DNA of 64,000 nucleotides, taken from positions 12,561,578 to 12,625,577 of the forward strand of contig CM063249.1 of the NCBI GenBank assembly GCA_032158295.1, in the 5' to 3' direction. Shown here in pieces: positions 46,553 to 58,167 of the stretch (positions are counted from its first letter, which is position 1; the number at the start of each line of letters is the position of its first letter). The stretch is from Pycnopodia helianthoides. Its lineage: Eukaryota > Echinodermata > Asteroidea > Forcipulatida > Asteriidae. The notes under the pieces were generated by a model. It had not been told where the DNA came from, made no database searches, and saw nothing but the letters and a program-made list of their open reading frames with translations. A program made the translations under genes and the position numbers.

Positions 46553-48234
46553 GCATACCAAAATGAGCGAACATACCGGCCTAACTATAGATTTTCAAGC
46601 TAGTTGCGCGTAATCCAATCTTTGGAGCTTATACACACACACCGAAACAGTTCTAAACTCTCTTTTTTTAAACAATGTTATTTGTTATAAACATTCTTGG
46701 TCAAATTTCCACTAATTTCGTCATGGACAAGCAATTTATCTGCTTATTTCATTCTCGGTCATCAAAATTAAGAGATTGAGTGGAAAGTTTTTTAAAAATA
46801 AACTTAGACGTAGAGCTACACAGATATTACAACTTAGGTAAACCAATTCAACATAACTCCACAATCAACGGTGAGAAAATGTCCCTTGGCTCGATTGGCC
46901 TTAATCTGTCCTAGCTAAATTAGTCAGTGTGGAACCTTTAGGTATACGGTCTTCTCAAAAATACGATTCCTCAAAACAAGTCGTAGAAGCCTTCGTTCAT
47001 TTCCGAGCTTGTGATTAGCTTGTTTGCTCCTTTATTTATTTAGAAGTTCCATGGAAACATTTATGTTAACTGCCCCTTTCTACTTTCAAAGAGTTATGAG
47101 ACTCTGACGGCACTACTGTAACAATGTCACAGGTGTATTTATAGTCGGAATTATTACTACCATTCAGGTTTGATTATTCAACGAAGCGTACATTCTGCCT
47201 CGTCAATAAACTACAAACTTGCTTTTAACACACAAAAAAGTGAAGGGTATGCAGACAGAGGAAGAATGGGGACGAGGTTAGAGGGGGCATCGGAAACCAT
47301 AGCAGCCAGGATGCGCGAACATTTCAGCCGCACTGGACCGAACGAAAGAAAACACCGGCCTGGACATGCGCGCAACGAAACACTCTGTGCACACATGTAC
47401 CTGGGAAATGAGCGTACATGGACTGCTAGACCCACCACGTACGCAAACTCATTCATTATGAAACTGCAAGCTTGGCACAATGCTCGTCTACAAATCAGTT
47501 GGAAATGCGCAGAGGTTGGCCTCTAATCGATATGTCGGTGTCGATCGGGATGTTCCCGTGCTAGAAAACGCGTTTTAATCATTATTTTACACGGGATCGT
47601 ACGAGATTTGGCCATGATAGCGGTTGGCTACAGTGACCACACACACGCGTGAATAATTATTATAATGTCTAGAGTGGTCGGTGTGTGTGTGTGTGTTCAG
47701 TATCAACAGTTTACCGGCAGTTGTGAGATTTTGTAGATTAAGCGATGCCACTCTTCTGTGGGATGGTGTACCCCGGACTCTCTCTCTCTCTCTTCCTCTC
47801 TCCTTGTCTCAGATGAAAGGTTGAAATCAGGGGTAATGTATGTTAATCACGGAGTGAAGTGTCTACTGCGTTGAGGAGCCGGATAGCACGGGCAGTCTTG
47901 AAGTGCCGGGGGAAGACGGGTAATCCGTGAGGAGGCTTAGGAGAGAAGAGAAAAGGTTGGACGATGACGGGTGCGTGGATACAGAGAAGGCTTTGCGATG
48001 TGATACACCGATAAGCAGTGAGGCCATTCATGGAAAACCGTACGACTCGTGTCACAGTCGTAGTCAGTATGGATGCGATGTGAAGGGCAATGGGGGGGGA
48101 TGACGGACACGCGATGAGGAAATGAGACACCCAACCGTACCGTACGCATTGGACTTCTACTCATGTAGCAACCATCCCCATGATGTGATCTCTGCGCTTG
48201 TATGAACTGAGCGATTATAACTGCTCTCACAGCT
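46553..48234. promoter_or_regulatory. Upstream region of the 472-codon gene
   Basis: A (GT)n run lies at 47680-47695 and a (TC)n tract at 47779-47806. CpG content rises from about 47880. CTGCTCTCACAG just before the start codon (48222-48233) is a good splice-acceptor match, so the ATG may sit at the start of a second exon with a non-coding first exon upstream. An in-frame TGA lies about 30 nt upstream of the ATG. Confidence 0.35.
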
Positions 48235-49653
48235 ATGCCGCTTAAATCCAACGCAGCACGGCTGAGAAGTTCATCCCCCGGTAGTGTAGCCACCGCGTTC
48301 AACTCCCGTGGCCCAACACTCGACGCAGCCGTCATGAAAACCGCCTGCTTTACTAAACAACCTGTGAACAAGGAGGACGTAGTCCTCGAGAAAGCGGGCG
48401 TGGGTGATCGCAAACTGGCTCTGAAATTGGACCGTATTGACCGAGAATCCAAAGCTCATATGAAGATGAGGGAGAGGGAAGAGAAGGCGATGCGGCAGAT
48501 GTGCAAGGACATTCGTAAGCACCGCGTGTTTGATGATTCGGCTGTGGGGAGGAAGGGAGGGGGAGCCGGCGGTGGGGGCAATCGGCTCCTACCGCCAATC
48601 AGCACGCCTGAGGGCAGCCCCAGGAATATCCGTCGAGTCCGAAGTACACCGAACTCGCCGACCGGTAAGAGAAAAACTTGTTTCAGTGCGACACCCGCCC
48701 GCACCCCTACGTCAAGCAGCGATAACCTTGCTATACCCGACTGTGATCAAGACAAATCGGGGCTCCGCGTCATGTCGGCCGGGCCCGGACTTAGCCCGGC
48801 CGTTCTACACCGCCGATCACGGTCGATATCAAATCTGCCCGGTCCTGCTGGTATTTCGCAGGGCGGCCGCGGCAACCCGGCCATAACCTTCTACGCGTGC
48901 AAGGATGACAGGAGACAGCACTCCAACCCGGACGTTAGTCGTTTCTCGGTCCCTACCCCACCGCCCTCGTCGTGCTCTACCCCGACCAAGCAGCGACCGT
49001 GGGAGAGGGGACTCACCCCGGCGAGACGCGCTCGCTCTCCGGGGGAGCTCGTCAGAGCCCAGGGAGTGAGTTACCTGACGGCCTCACAAAGTGGTCTGAG
49101 GCCCTCCAAATCCGAGGGAAACTTAACAGGTGCGGGATTTGAGAAATGCTCAGAGGATCCAAGGTTCCAGAAGCTGGCTTCGTGTTTGGTTCCGAACGAG
49201 CGTGGAAGGTGTTCCCTCTCTGAGGAGAATCTCGAGAATCAAGTCTCCGATGGATCATCCTCTCTGGATTCTCTCAACCAGGAGATGGTGGCCATTAGGA
49301 TTACCAGCAGCACACCCATCTTCCCATCCCGTGAACCCAAACCCTCCAACCCTCCCTTACCGGGGCACCTCAAGGAACCTCACGGGGACTCCTTACCGCC
49401 GCTGAAGGCCCACAACCCCCGTGCCTCGTCGCCTCGGATCCTCATCAACTCCACGGATGCTCCGAACGCGGGACAGCAGGAGGCAGGATTCATCTTCGAA
49501 GAGACGATTGATTTGAATCTGGATTTAGCAGGCGGCGGTGCCGCACCCGGTAGGGGTGCCGTCATTCAAGACACCGGCAGGCTGAATCCAGGAGATACGA
49601 ATAGGGTTATGTCACCCCCGTTTTATAGCAAGAATTCTATCCCTGACTGGTAA
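48235..49653 (+). CDS. Ser/Pro-rich protein with basic helical region, 472 aa, unrecognised
   Basis: A single uninterrupted frame of 472 codons, far longer than any chance frame here, GC-richer than its surroundings, ending TAA after IPDW. The ATG at 48235 is chosen because an upstream in-frame TGA closes the frame and no other in-frame ATG precedes it. Residues about 58-97 (DRKLALKLDRIDRESKAHMK, then REREEKAMRQMCKDIRKH) are highly charged and probably a helix or coiled coil. A Gly-rich run follows at about 107-117. The rest is low-complexity Ser/Pro/Arg with RSRSISNLPG and PSKSEGNL motifs that look like basophilic-kinase or 14-3-3-type sites. There is no signal peptide, membrane segment or known catalytic motif. 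I infer an intracellular scaffold or cytoskeletal-type protein, without assigning a family. Confidence 0.75.
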   Translation: MPLKSNAARLRSSSPGSVATAFNSRGPTLDAAVMKTACFTKQPVNKEDVVLEKAGVGDRKLALKLDRIDRESKAHMKMREREEKAMRQMCKDIRKHRVFDDSAVGRKGGGAGGGGNRLLPPISTPEGSPRNIRRVRSTPNSPTGKRKTCFSATPARTPTSSSDNLAIPDCDQDKSGLRVMSAGPGLSPAVLHRRSRSISNLPGPAGISQGGRGNPAITFYACKDDRRQHSNPDVSRFSVPTPPPSSCSTPTKQRPWERGLTPARRARSPGELVRAQGVSYLTASQSGLRPSKSEGNLTGAGFEKCSEDPRFQKLASCLVPNERGRCSLSEENLENQVSDGSSSLDSLNQEMVAIRITSSTPIFPSREPKPSNPPLPGHLKEPHGDSLPPLKAHNPRASSPRILINSTDAPNAGQQEAGFIFEETIDLNLDLAGGGAAPGRGAVIQDTGRLNPGDTNRVMSPPFYSKNSIPDW

Positions 49654-49754
49654 CCACCGCATTCAGATAATAATGCAGGTCTGGGCACGGTCCTCAAGGA
49701 AAGTTATTTTAATTTTTAAATTTTAATTGAGAAAACTTGATCATCACACTGCAA

Positions 49755-50025
49755 AAGCTGCGGTGTTAAAATTGACACATGGATCTTGTCACATATAGAT
49801 ACCAAACATAATCAAAATTTACTTCTTATGGTGTTAAAATAGCTCTAAAATCTGCCAACACAGTTACACTGGTGTTATTTTAACACCCGATGGTGTTAAT
49901 TTTGATTCTTTTTTGGTATGTATAATTATGTGACAACATCTGTGGTCACGATGTCAATCCATGGTGTTTTTTTTTTTGTATCTATAATTTGACAACACCA
50001 ATGGTGTTAATTTTAACACCCCAGT
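49755..50025. repeat. Cluster of GGTGTTAA/TTAACACC words
   Basis: Repeated GGTGTTAA-TTTTAACACC inverted words occur five to six times (for example TGGTGTTATTTTAACACC and TGGTGTTAATTTTAACACC), interspersed with ATAATT-GTGACAAC-type spacers. It is probably a decayed palindromic element just after the 472-codon gene. Confidence 0.5.
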
Positions 50026-50148
50026 GCAGAATATGGGATATAATCTTCATATACATGAACCTCTAGTAAAACTCGATTACTCGAAGTGGCTTTTACGATC
50101 AAGTGACTGCTGGAAACCCCCCATGGCAGCGATTGCAAATATTTTGCA

Positions 50149-50226
50149 ATATGGCTCTCTTTTAGTTTTAACATCGGTCTTCGACTGTGTGAATATGACC
50201 GATGTTAATATTAAAAGAGAGCCATA
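50149..50226. repeat. Inverted repeat with arms of about 31 bp
   Basis: ATATGGCTCTCTTTTAGTTT continues TAACATCGGTC and pairs with GACCGATGTTAATATTAAAA followed by GAGAGCCATAT. There are only two or three mismatches around a 16-base loop. Confidence 0.75.
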
Positions 50227-50416
50227 TATTAATCAGCCCAACTGGGTTAACTAAACCTCCAGTTCCATTTAAAACACAGTATCATTGAACCTGAGCGAAG
50301 CAGCGTTACTGTAGCATGTACTGCACATCCAGCTCCCGCCATGTCACGGCTCTTTCTTCATGGGCTTTTGTGTAATAATAAGTGACGATTATGAAAGACA
50401 CCAGTGCCAATCTATG

Positions 50417-50628
50417 GCCAAATTTCATAGAGCTGCTTTAGGAGAAAATATTGCTTAAAAGCATTGTGCTGAGCATCAATAGGCAGGGTACCAGTCACAG
50501 GTGCAACACAGTATAGCTTTATCTTTTGATGTGAAATGATATTGTAGCTGGTAACCTTTTTCTGGTGAGCATAATTTTGTTGTGCTTGGCTTGTTTTTTG
50601 TGCTTAAGCAGCTCTATCAAATTGGGCG
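50417..50628. repeat. Palindromic MITE, family D
   Basis: The left GGCCAAATTTCATAGAGCTG and right CAGCTCTATCAAATTGGGC are inverted. The interior GGTACCAGTCACAGGTG and AGCTGGTAACCTTTTTCTGG match other D copies. Confidence 0.75.
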
Positions 50629-50718
50629 CAGATAACGCAACTGAGCTACCTAATTATGTTGAAAGAAAAACACTTTTGTTTTACCATCATGAATGAAAAA
50701 TGAAGGGCAGTAGGCCTA

Positions 50719-50860
50719 AAAGGCCGTAACCGAATTGGCGGCTGTAGCTATGACTATTCCTAAGGGTGTTGCTAAGGACATCTTATATACTTCAACGCAT
50801 AATGACGCGGCGATCTAGACGTAGCCGTAGCTGTAGCCGCTAATCCGGACACGGCCTAAT
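50719..50860. repeat. Inverted-repeat element with AGGCCGT ends
   Basis: AAGGCCGTAACCGAATTGGC pairs imperfectly with GCCGCTAATCCGGACACGGC CT on the right. GGCTGTAGCT and AGCTGTAGCC continue the arms. There is no coding capacity. Confidence 0.65.
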
Positions 50861-51195
50861 GTTAATCTACGATACTGATGCTTTTACCACTTAACTAAAT
50901 GGGGTTTTTAAAGAGGCAGCGTCCGATTTGTTGCCAAATTGACGGTACAAAATTGATGTAAAATATTAAATAGCTACTTTCTTTAAAGGTATTGTACACT
51001 TTTGGTAACAGCTCAAAATCAGTGTCCACACTTTGTGTGATTCAAGCAGTTCTGAAGTTTTGTATGGTACTGTTGGAATGGAGAACACACACACACAAAA
51101 ATCCGGATAAATACCGTGTGCAAATAATCACGTCTATATGAAGGAATGTTGGTTTATTTTCACATAGTTATTATATTGTTCAAGAACACTGTGCT

Positions 51196-51590
51196 TTAAA
51201 TACACTGAACACGTTTGGTAATTATTGTCAAAGACCAGTCTTCTCACTTGGTGTATCTCAACATATTATGCACAAAATAACACACCTGTGAAAATTTGAA
51301 CTCAATTGGTCGTCGAAGTTGCGAGATAATAATTGAAGAAAAAACACCCTTGTCACACGAAGTTGTGTACTTTCAGGTGCTTAATTTCGAGACCTCACGC
51401 GTGAGGTCTCAAAATCAATTCAAATATTTTACTGAGAAATTACTTCTTTCTCAAAAAACTACGTTACTTCAGAGGGAGCCGTTTCTCACAATGTTTTATA
51501 CTATCAACAGCTCTCCATTGCTCGTTACCAAGTAAGTTTTTATGCTAACAATTATTTTGAGTAATTACCAATAGTGTCCAGTGCCTGTAA
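51196..51590 (-). repeat. TTAA-superfamily MITE, family A, antisense copy
   Basis: TTAA at 51196-51199. The right end is CCAATAGTGTCCAGTGCCTG TAA, one base from TTAA. It contains the inverse of all family A landmarks plus GAGACCTCACGCGTGAGGTC, a small perfect palindrome in its centre. Confidence 0.8.
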
Positions 51591-51595
51591 TATGG

Positions 51596-51955
51596 CACGC
51601 GGACAACGTTGGTTAATTTAATTGTCAAAGACCAGTGTACGACACATTATTATACATAAAACAACAAAAAACTGTGAATGTTGAAGCTCAATTAGTTATG
51701 TGAGTGACCAGAAAATAGTGACAACAAGTCAACTTGAATTTGTTTTCCCGCTCTTTCTTCAAACATTGGGCTCTCGAGATCAAAACTAACTGTTTTAAAA
51801 AACAAACGCATTTCAGGCAAAGACCCAAAGGGACGTTTTCCACCATTGTCATCTTTATATAACGTTGTTACGTGCAAATCTCTGCACATTTATATTTGTT
51901 ACTCTTATACAAATGATGTTTACATCCTTTCATTTATGACATTTCTCCACCCCCC
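51596..51955 (-). repeat. TTAA-superfamily MITE, family C
   Basis: CGCGGACAACGTTGGTTAAT, GTCAAAGACCAGTGT, CTCAATTAGTTATGTGAGTG and GCATTTCAGGCAAAGACCC align with 14271-14625. It begins a few bases after the family A copy ends. A C-run follows at 51949-51960. Confidence 0.55.
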
Positions 51956-52111
51956 CCCCCATAAAATTAATTTGCTCAGTTGTTGTCGAGTCCCTCTACA
52001 TCGAAGTGTGAAAATAGCGCTTGGTCATACCCAGTCATTATCAAAACGCTCATTTATGTTACTGCTGGTATAATGTTGAGTTATGCTTGAATTGTGAGAC
52101 AAAAAGCACCT

Positions 52112-52354
52112 GGGCCCAATTTCATAGAGCTGCTAAGCACAACAATTTGCTTAGCATGAAATTTCTACCTTGATAAAAACAGGGTTACCAACCAAATTTC
52201 CATGTGTTGCATATTGCTCGTTACTGGTATTCAGCTGTTGTTTGCTTATCCTGAAAATCACGTGGAAATTTGGCTGGCAATCCTGTATTTTATCAATGAA
52301 GACATTTCATGCTAAGCAAATTGTTGTGCTTAGCAGCTCTATGAAATTGGACCC
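52112..52354. repeat. Palindromic MITE, long D' subfamily
   Basis: GGGCCCAATTTCATAGAGCT and AGCTCTATGAAATTGGACCC are the ends. The interior matches 33433-33674 closely, including CAGCTGTTGTTTGCTTATCC. Confidence 0.85.
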
Positions 52355-52362
52355 GGGTAAGG

Positions 52363-52925
52363 GTTTTACAAGGTGATGAGGCGCAATCTGCTGCCAACCT
52401 TGCCATAAACACCGGGGCAAACCCCTTTCTTCTAATTAACGCATAAGCGTATACTAGGTTGTTTACACAACGCGTGGGACCTACGGTTTTACGTCCCGTC
52501 CAAAGGACGAAGCAATATTGTGGTCAAGTGTCTTGATCAAGTTGGACGCAGGTGCAACGACCAGGGCCAAATTTGTATAGCGCTGCTTATAACGGTAAGC
52601 AAACTGTCGTGCTTACTGTAGCAGAAAAAAAATGTGCTTTAAGCGTAAGCGTGTTTCACAGGTTAGCAAGACAATTGGGCGGCCAGCTTGCGCGTTCACC
52701 ATGGATTTGCATCGTTGCGTCATTCATTTTCATACAGTAAGAACTGGAAGGTTGGCATGCCTTTTCGTTCGCTTACAATTATCAGCGCCATGAAATGGAA
52801 ACTCGCACAGTAAGCACAAAATCGGCCGTTAAGCAGCTCTATGAAATTGGGCCCTGGACGCCAACCCACGCGTTGACAACCCTAGAACTAAAGCCCGGTG
52901 CACCGGACCGCTCGGTCACTATTCA
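52363..52925 (-). repeat. SINE family F interrupted by a family E palindrome
   Basis: 52363-52562 holds the SINE body (GGGGCAAACCCCTTTCTTCT and TTTTACGTCCCGTCCAAAGG). 52857-52925 resumes with the tRNA-like head in reverse (GACGCCAACCCACGCG onward). The insertion occupies 52563-52855. Confidence 0.6.
52563..52855. repeat. Palindromic element, family E, inserted in the SINE
   Basis: AGGGCCAAATTTGTATAGCG on the left and GCAGCTCTATGAAATTGGGC CC on the right are the ends. The interior has GGTAAGCAAACTGTCGTGCT and an inverted TAAGCACAAAATCGGCCG. The right terminus is of the D (TAGAG) type, so it may be a D/E hybrid. Confidence 0.55.
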
Positions 52926-53056
52926 CTCGCAGTGCATGCAGCCTATAACGTCAAATTGGGGCACAATTTCATTGTAGTCATTTAAGCAAATCGAATTTTA
53001 TGTAGCGGGGGTGGGGGTTGAGAGTTGCTCTTCGTGTATGTCTATATTTCACAGGG

Positions 53057-53441
53057 TTAAAGGAACATTACAGAATTGGTTTTTGCTAACAAACAGTTGC
53101 TGGCATTGTAAGCACTTTATGTAATCCACCATATACATAAACTGACAAACCTGTAGGAGTTTGAGATCGATCGGCCGTCTGGGTCACGAGACAATAGTGA
53201 AAAACCGATTACACATTTGCATGAAATCATATAGATTCAACAAATGAATAAAACACTCACTAAGCAATAAACTCCAATCGGAAAATTAGTTTATTCATTT
53301 CTCATCAAATATGGCATTTCAGACAGAAATATTTCAAGGGATGTTTTCTACTATCATCATCATTAGACTGAGTAAGTTTTATGTAAATCTGTGATCAAAA
53401 AGTATATTTGTTCTTACCAATAATCTGTAATGTTCCTTTAA
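53057..53441 (+). repeat. TTAA-flanked MITE, family B (385 bp)
   Basis: TTAA at both ends. The left TIR is AAGGAACATTACAGAATTGG. The right end ACCAATAATCTGTAATGTTC carries a 2-base insertion in the TIR. Confidence 0.9.
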
Positions 53442-53559
53442 GTGAAATGTCTGTCAATGTGCTCACACACGTATGCCGTGTATGTTTGGTGTTGAAGATA
53501 ATGTATCGCACAACCACTGCCGCAGTTACCAGTGCCATAATATTGGGCACAGAGGCCCC

Positions 53560-53604
53560 CCCCCCCCCTCTAACAAAAAAAAACAAAAAAAAAAACACCC
53601 CACC
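53560..53604. repeat. Homopolymer-rich tract (C-run then A-runs)
   Basis: CCCCCCCCCC is followed within a few bases by two A-runs broken by single C. Length is likely to be uncertain. It creates spurious Pro/Lys-rich frames. Confidence 0.6.
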
Positions 53605-54625
53605 AAACAAACAAACACCCAAGAGCCGTTGGTTATGCGCAATGAATCAGCGCAATACGAACCGGTTAAGGTGATCATTCAAAATGTTGTTTTTTTATGG
53701 CGTTTATTTAGAAAGGTTTTGTATTTTAGTTCAAACCACATGTTACTGGAAGGGTGTAGTAACATGAAGACATTGGATTCAGTGTTGTTTTCTGCCGTAA
53801 AAAAAAAGACACACAGCTCCTTTCGGGTGTGAGGCGATATCCATTGATGCATAATTAAAATCACAATTTACCCGTCAGAAACTCGCTGTTAAAAGCCAAT
53901 TTAGCCACAGATGACTAGATTTACAGCGAATGGAAAGTGTTGTCAGTGTGTATTGTTTAAAGGGAAATTAACAATAGAATAATTAATCTAAACACAAAAC
54001 AAGCCTGCTGTTTTAAAATGAACCAACCTGAAATTGTATGACATCTCAATTTGTCGAAACAATATTTAGCTTTTTGAAATAAAGTGTACTAACTTTCAAC
54101 AGATGCATAATGCTTCTTTACAATTATAAATAATTGTGTTTAGAGTAAGGGTTAAGTTCCTGTCAGCCACGACAACTATTTCAGGTAATTCTATTAAGGT
54201 ACAGAATCACCCTCCAATTGCCAAAGACGATGTATATGTGTTTTCGCGGTTGTTCCGTTTAAATTGTCCGAATATTTAAAGACATATGATAATGGGATTG
54301 AATATTTCTGGTTTTTGAGAACATTCGGTCATTCAAATCAATTGGATATCCAGAACTTGAAACGCTTTACACACAGGATTGGTAGAGCTGACACAGTCGC
54401 AGACAGTGTTCATGTTTTGTGTGACCAAATAGTGGAAAACCATGCACTGCATGTAAACACGCTGTCCTTAATTTTGGTTGTGGGACAATCGAAATCAGCT
54501 ATTGCGTTTTGTTTTAGGTTATCTGATACAGTTTCTCGAATTATGAATTCATTCCAGAGGGAAATATTTAACAAAAAGAATGTTTCTAATATGAACTTCA
54601 TAATCAGTAAGCTTTCAGCCTAAAA
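53605..54625. other. Intergenic DNA, no supported gene
   Basis: AT-rich. A 119-codon plus-strand frame at 54264-54623 stops just before a family B MITE. It has no motif I recognise and no splice context, so it is left uncalled. Confidence 0.4.
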
Positions 54626-55016
54626 TTAAAGGAACATTACAAATTGGTTTTTGCTAACCAAACAGTTGCTGGTAGTGTAATCACTTTATGTAATCCACCA
54701 TATACATAAACTGACAAACCTGTAAAGTTTGAGATCGATCGGCCATCTGGGTCACGAGAAAATAGTGAAAAACCGATTACACATTTGCATGAAATCATAT
54801 AGATTCAACAAATGAATACAACGCTCACTGAGCGTTAAACTCCAATCGGAAAATTAGTTTATTCATTTCTCATCAAATATGGCATTTCAGACAGAAATAT
54901 TTCAAGGGATGTTTTCTACTATCATCATCATTAGACCGTATAAGTTTTCTGTAATCTGTGATAAAAAAGTATATTTTACAAGTTTTTTTCTTACCAATTC
55001 TGTAATGTTCCTTTAA
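54626..55016 (+). repeat. TTAA-flanked MITE, family B (391 bp)
   Basis: TTAA at 54626-54629 and 55013-55016. The TIR is AAGGAACATTACAAATTGG (one base shorter than other copies). It has the TTTTTTTCTTACC segment before the right TIR. Confidence 0.9.
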
Positions 55017-55622
55017 TCGAATTGTGTTTTTATGCTTGCCAATCCTGTATAACACACTTAATGTTTTTCAATGAATTTTTAAATCAATTTTGTTTTTACA
55101 AAACCATGTTATGTTTTGTCAGAAATGACGTCAACCATATTTGCAATTTCCACGGGTTAATAATAACATTTTGGGTTTGTTTTTTGCCGAATCATTTCTC
55201 CTCGTCAAACTGAAGACGTACATCCCTTTAACACATAACTGCTAGAAGCCAACCTTGATTAAACTGAATATTTAACGCTAAGTTTAATTTCAATTTCGCC
55301 ATGGCCGTTTTTTTAACACGCATAAAAGAAAACAATTGTTCACCTAATTCTTGAGAAAGACTGTAACCTTGAGTTCTAGAGAAAAAAAAACAGTTCACCT
55401 AGCTCTAACAGTGAGCCACGTGACGTCATTGCATAATTGTTTATCCTCTCGTAAAATTTGACCGCTACAATTTGCCGCCACAAATTATTTGCATTTTAAA
55501 TTGGACACGTACGAAACTCCCTGTCCGGAACAAAAAAGACTATGGTCATTTTTTGAAACCAGGGCTTGGGCTTTGGCTTGGGCTTTAGGCTCCGTCGGTT
55601 ATTGTGAAAGCGTGTGCTTTTC

Positions 55623-55820
55623 TTAAAGGCACTGGACACTATTGGTAATTACTCAAAATAATTGTTAGCATAAAAACTTACTTGGTAACGAGCAATGGAG
55701 AGCTGTTGATAGTATAAAACATTGTGAGAAACGGCTCCCTCTGAAGTAACGTAGTTTTTGAGAAAGAAGTAATTTCTCAGTAAAATATTTGAAATGATTT
55801 TGAGACCTCACGCGTGAATC
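55623..55820 (+). repeat. Family A MITE, left half only
   Basis: TTAA at 55623-55626, then AGGCACTGGACACTATTGGT and a very well preserved left half to GAGACCTCACGCGTGA, where it stops. The breakpoint falls at the central palindrome seen whole at 51385-51415. Confidence 0.8.
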
Positions 55821-56371
55821 AATCATTTTATCCTTCAACGACAATTTATTCGACTGAAACTGGTAACTCTGATTAGACCTTGATGCTTTGCAAAACGTTA
55901 CTGGAAGGCAGGTCCAGATGTTATGATAATAATTATTTGTTTATAATTTTTTTCTTTCCCAAGTAAATAAACTCTTTAAAAAAAACTTGCTCAGTGCATT
56001 TCCCTTGGGCTTCTGGCAATCGTTGGAACCAGTTTGTGTGAAATGGGCGTGGCTTACAGTGGATGTACTGGTATTGCAAGAAACCAAAGAAGTGCGTGCG
56101 TTTTCTATACAAAACAAAATGCAGACTTTAAAGTTCTATCTTTTGTTAAGTTCTATAAGAACCAGGCTATTGAGATCGCACAAGAAATATAAACATAATT
56201 TTCTCGAGAGTGATTAAAAACAAATCCGGAGAAAATACTTCAGTCTTGACTAAATGTTTTTTCATTTCATACGTGAATTTTATAAAGTGGCAATACGTCA
56301 CATAATACGTCCAATGCGCAATACAATTACCCCCGGAAGAAGTGTTTGATCGAAGACACGATGCGATCATG
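55821..56371. other. Intergenic DNA, nothing recognised
   Basis: AT-rich DNA with AATAAACTC at about 55967. The short frames here have no motif or splice context. Confidence 0.35.
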
Positions 56372-56767
56372 TTAAAGGAACATTACAGAATTGGTTTTTG
56401 CTAACCAAACAGTTGCTGGCAGTGTAAGCACTTTGTGTCATCCACCATATACATAAACTGACAAACCTGTAGAAGTTTGAGATCGATCGGCCATCTGGAT
56501 CACGAGAAAATAGTGAAAAACCGATTACACATTTGCATGAAATCATATAGATTCAACAAAATGAATAAAACGCTCACTGAGCGATAAACTCCAATCGGAA
56601 AATTAGTTTATTCATTTCTCATCAAATATGGCATTTCAGACAGAAATATTTCAAGGGATGTTTTCTACTACCATCATCATTAGACCGTGTAAGTTTTATG
56701 TAAATCTGTAATCAAAAAAGTATATTTTACAAGTTTTTTTCTTACCAATTCTGTAATGTTCCTTTAA
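56372..56767 (+). repeat. TTAA-flanked MITE, family B (396 bp)
   Basis: TTAA at both ends and a perfect AAGGAACATTACAGAATTGG TIR pair. It is the longest of the six copies in the window. Confidence 0.92.
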
Positions 56768-57817
56768 TAATAAGTAACATGAAATGACAGGTATGAACTT
56801 TGAAGAAAGTCGATCCCCTGCCACTTTCCATCCGTCGTATCGTGTATAAAATACAATTAAAATCGATAAGCATTTTTTCGCGGTCCGTCTATACCGAAAG
56901 AAAGAAAAAAAATGTAAAAATTAAAATTCAACAGAATTGTAACTCAATCTCGAAGCGAGAGAGTGGGAGAATAATCGCAAACCATTGAAATATGCGGGGC
57001 TTGTTTTTTCCTTTTTTCTTCCCCAAGCGTTTTACACATGCATACAATTTTTTTTTACCCACAAAGTGGATTGCTAATATAAATCCAATCAATTTGTAGA
57101 ATTCCTATACAAGTCTTGCGTTACGTTTACCTAGCTAAACAGGAAGCCTTCCAGACAGTAACCTCCAGGGATATATATTTTGATATTTTTGTACAGGTAC
57201 CCCTTAAAGGGAAATTTGAAACAGTTGAATAAAAAAGGCATATTTTGTTTGAGGTTTGCGGTGGTTCAGTCCGTGGAAATATAATGAAACGCAAACAACG
57301 ATGTGTGGGCACTGATGAGTGGTGAATGTGAAGTAGCTGTTGACGTTTCGATGAGTTGGTTTTCGTTTTGGGGGTTTTTCAGGCAGAAAATAATAGAGTC
57401 ATATTCATCTCTCGTTTTTTTCCGAATGCAAGAAGGGCCATTTATGCACAAGATAACAATGTGAATCGCGGTGCCCTTTGCCATTGGCTAGGATTATTTC
57501 GTGTCCTTTCGCTCAGTTATTACACACTTTCGGACAGGATTGTATTTCTTCTTGAAATATTTTTCACACAGGTAAATAATGTATTAGTATCTTATGTGGC
57601 ACGAGTGAAATTAAAATTGCTTCTGTCTCCCCTTCGCACGCTTTAAAAAGCATATTAGATAGCATACTTTATCACCCACGTTCCTTTTGGCCTTTGTGTA
57701 TCATATCAAGTGTTAATTTTCGCATAGAGGCGAAGAGGGCTCCACGTGGAAGAATTTCCGGGGTTAGATCAGGTTACGGACTTTGCTCTTTAGAAGAATG
57801 TTTATTTTAAAAAGAAG
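56768..57817. other. Intergenic DNA, no gene seen
   Basis: AT-rich with T-runs near 57000-57060. Frames on either strand near 57127-57646 lack motifs and splice borders. Confidence 0.4.
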
Positions 57818-58149
57818 TTAAGGCAGTGGATTCTGTTGGTAATTACTCAAGAAATACATTACCATAAAACTTACTCGGTAAGGAGTAACTAAGAGCTGCT
57901 GATAGTATAATTTTAGTTTTTACTAAAAGTTTGAATCTGAGAAAGGCTTCAAGCACGAAGCTTTCTCAGCATTTGAAAGCACAGAAAATTCAATGCAACA
58001 ATGGTGATTTTTTTATCATTATTTTCTTGCAACTTCGATGACCAAATGAGCAAAAATTTTCGCGGGTTTGTTATTTTATGCACTATGTTGGGATACACCA
58101 AGTGAGGATACTGTCTTTGACAATTGCAAAAAATATATCCTGCCTTTAA
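57818..58149 (+). repeat. TTAA-flanked MITE, family A variant (332 bp)
   Basis: TTAA at 57818-57821 and 58146-58149. Left GGCAGTGGATTCTGTTGGTA pairs with right TTGCAAAAAATATATCCTGCC. The shared block TTTTCGCGGGTTTGTTATTT is present. Confidence 0.8.
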
Positions 58150-58167
58150 GAGCAAAGAACAAAAGCA

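Noticed and set aside
47937..48452. 171-codon minus-strand frame over the start of the 472-codon gene
   Set aside because: It overlaps the longer sense frame with no independent signal; it is the antisense shadow of a GC-rich coding start.
54264..54623. 119-codon frame beside a MITE
   Set aside because: No recognisable motif, no splice context, and AT-rich composition like the intergenic DNA.
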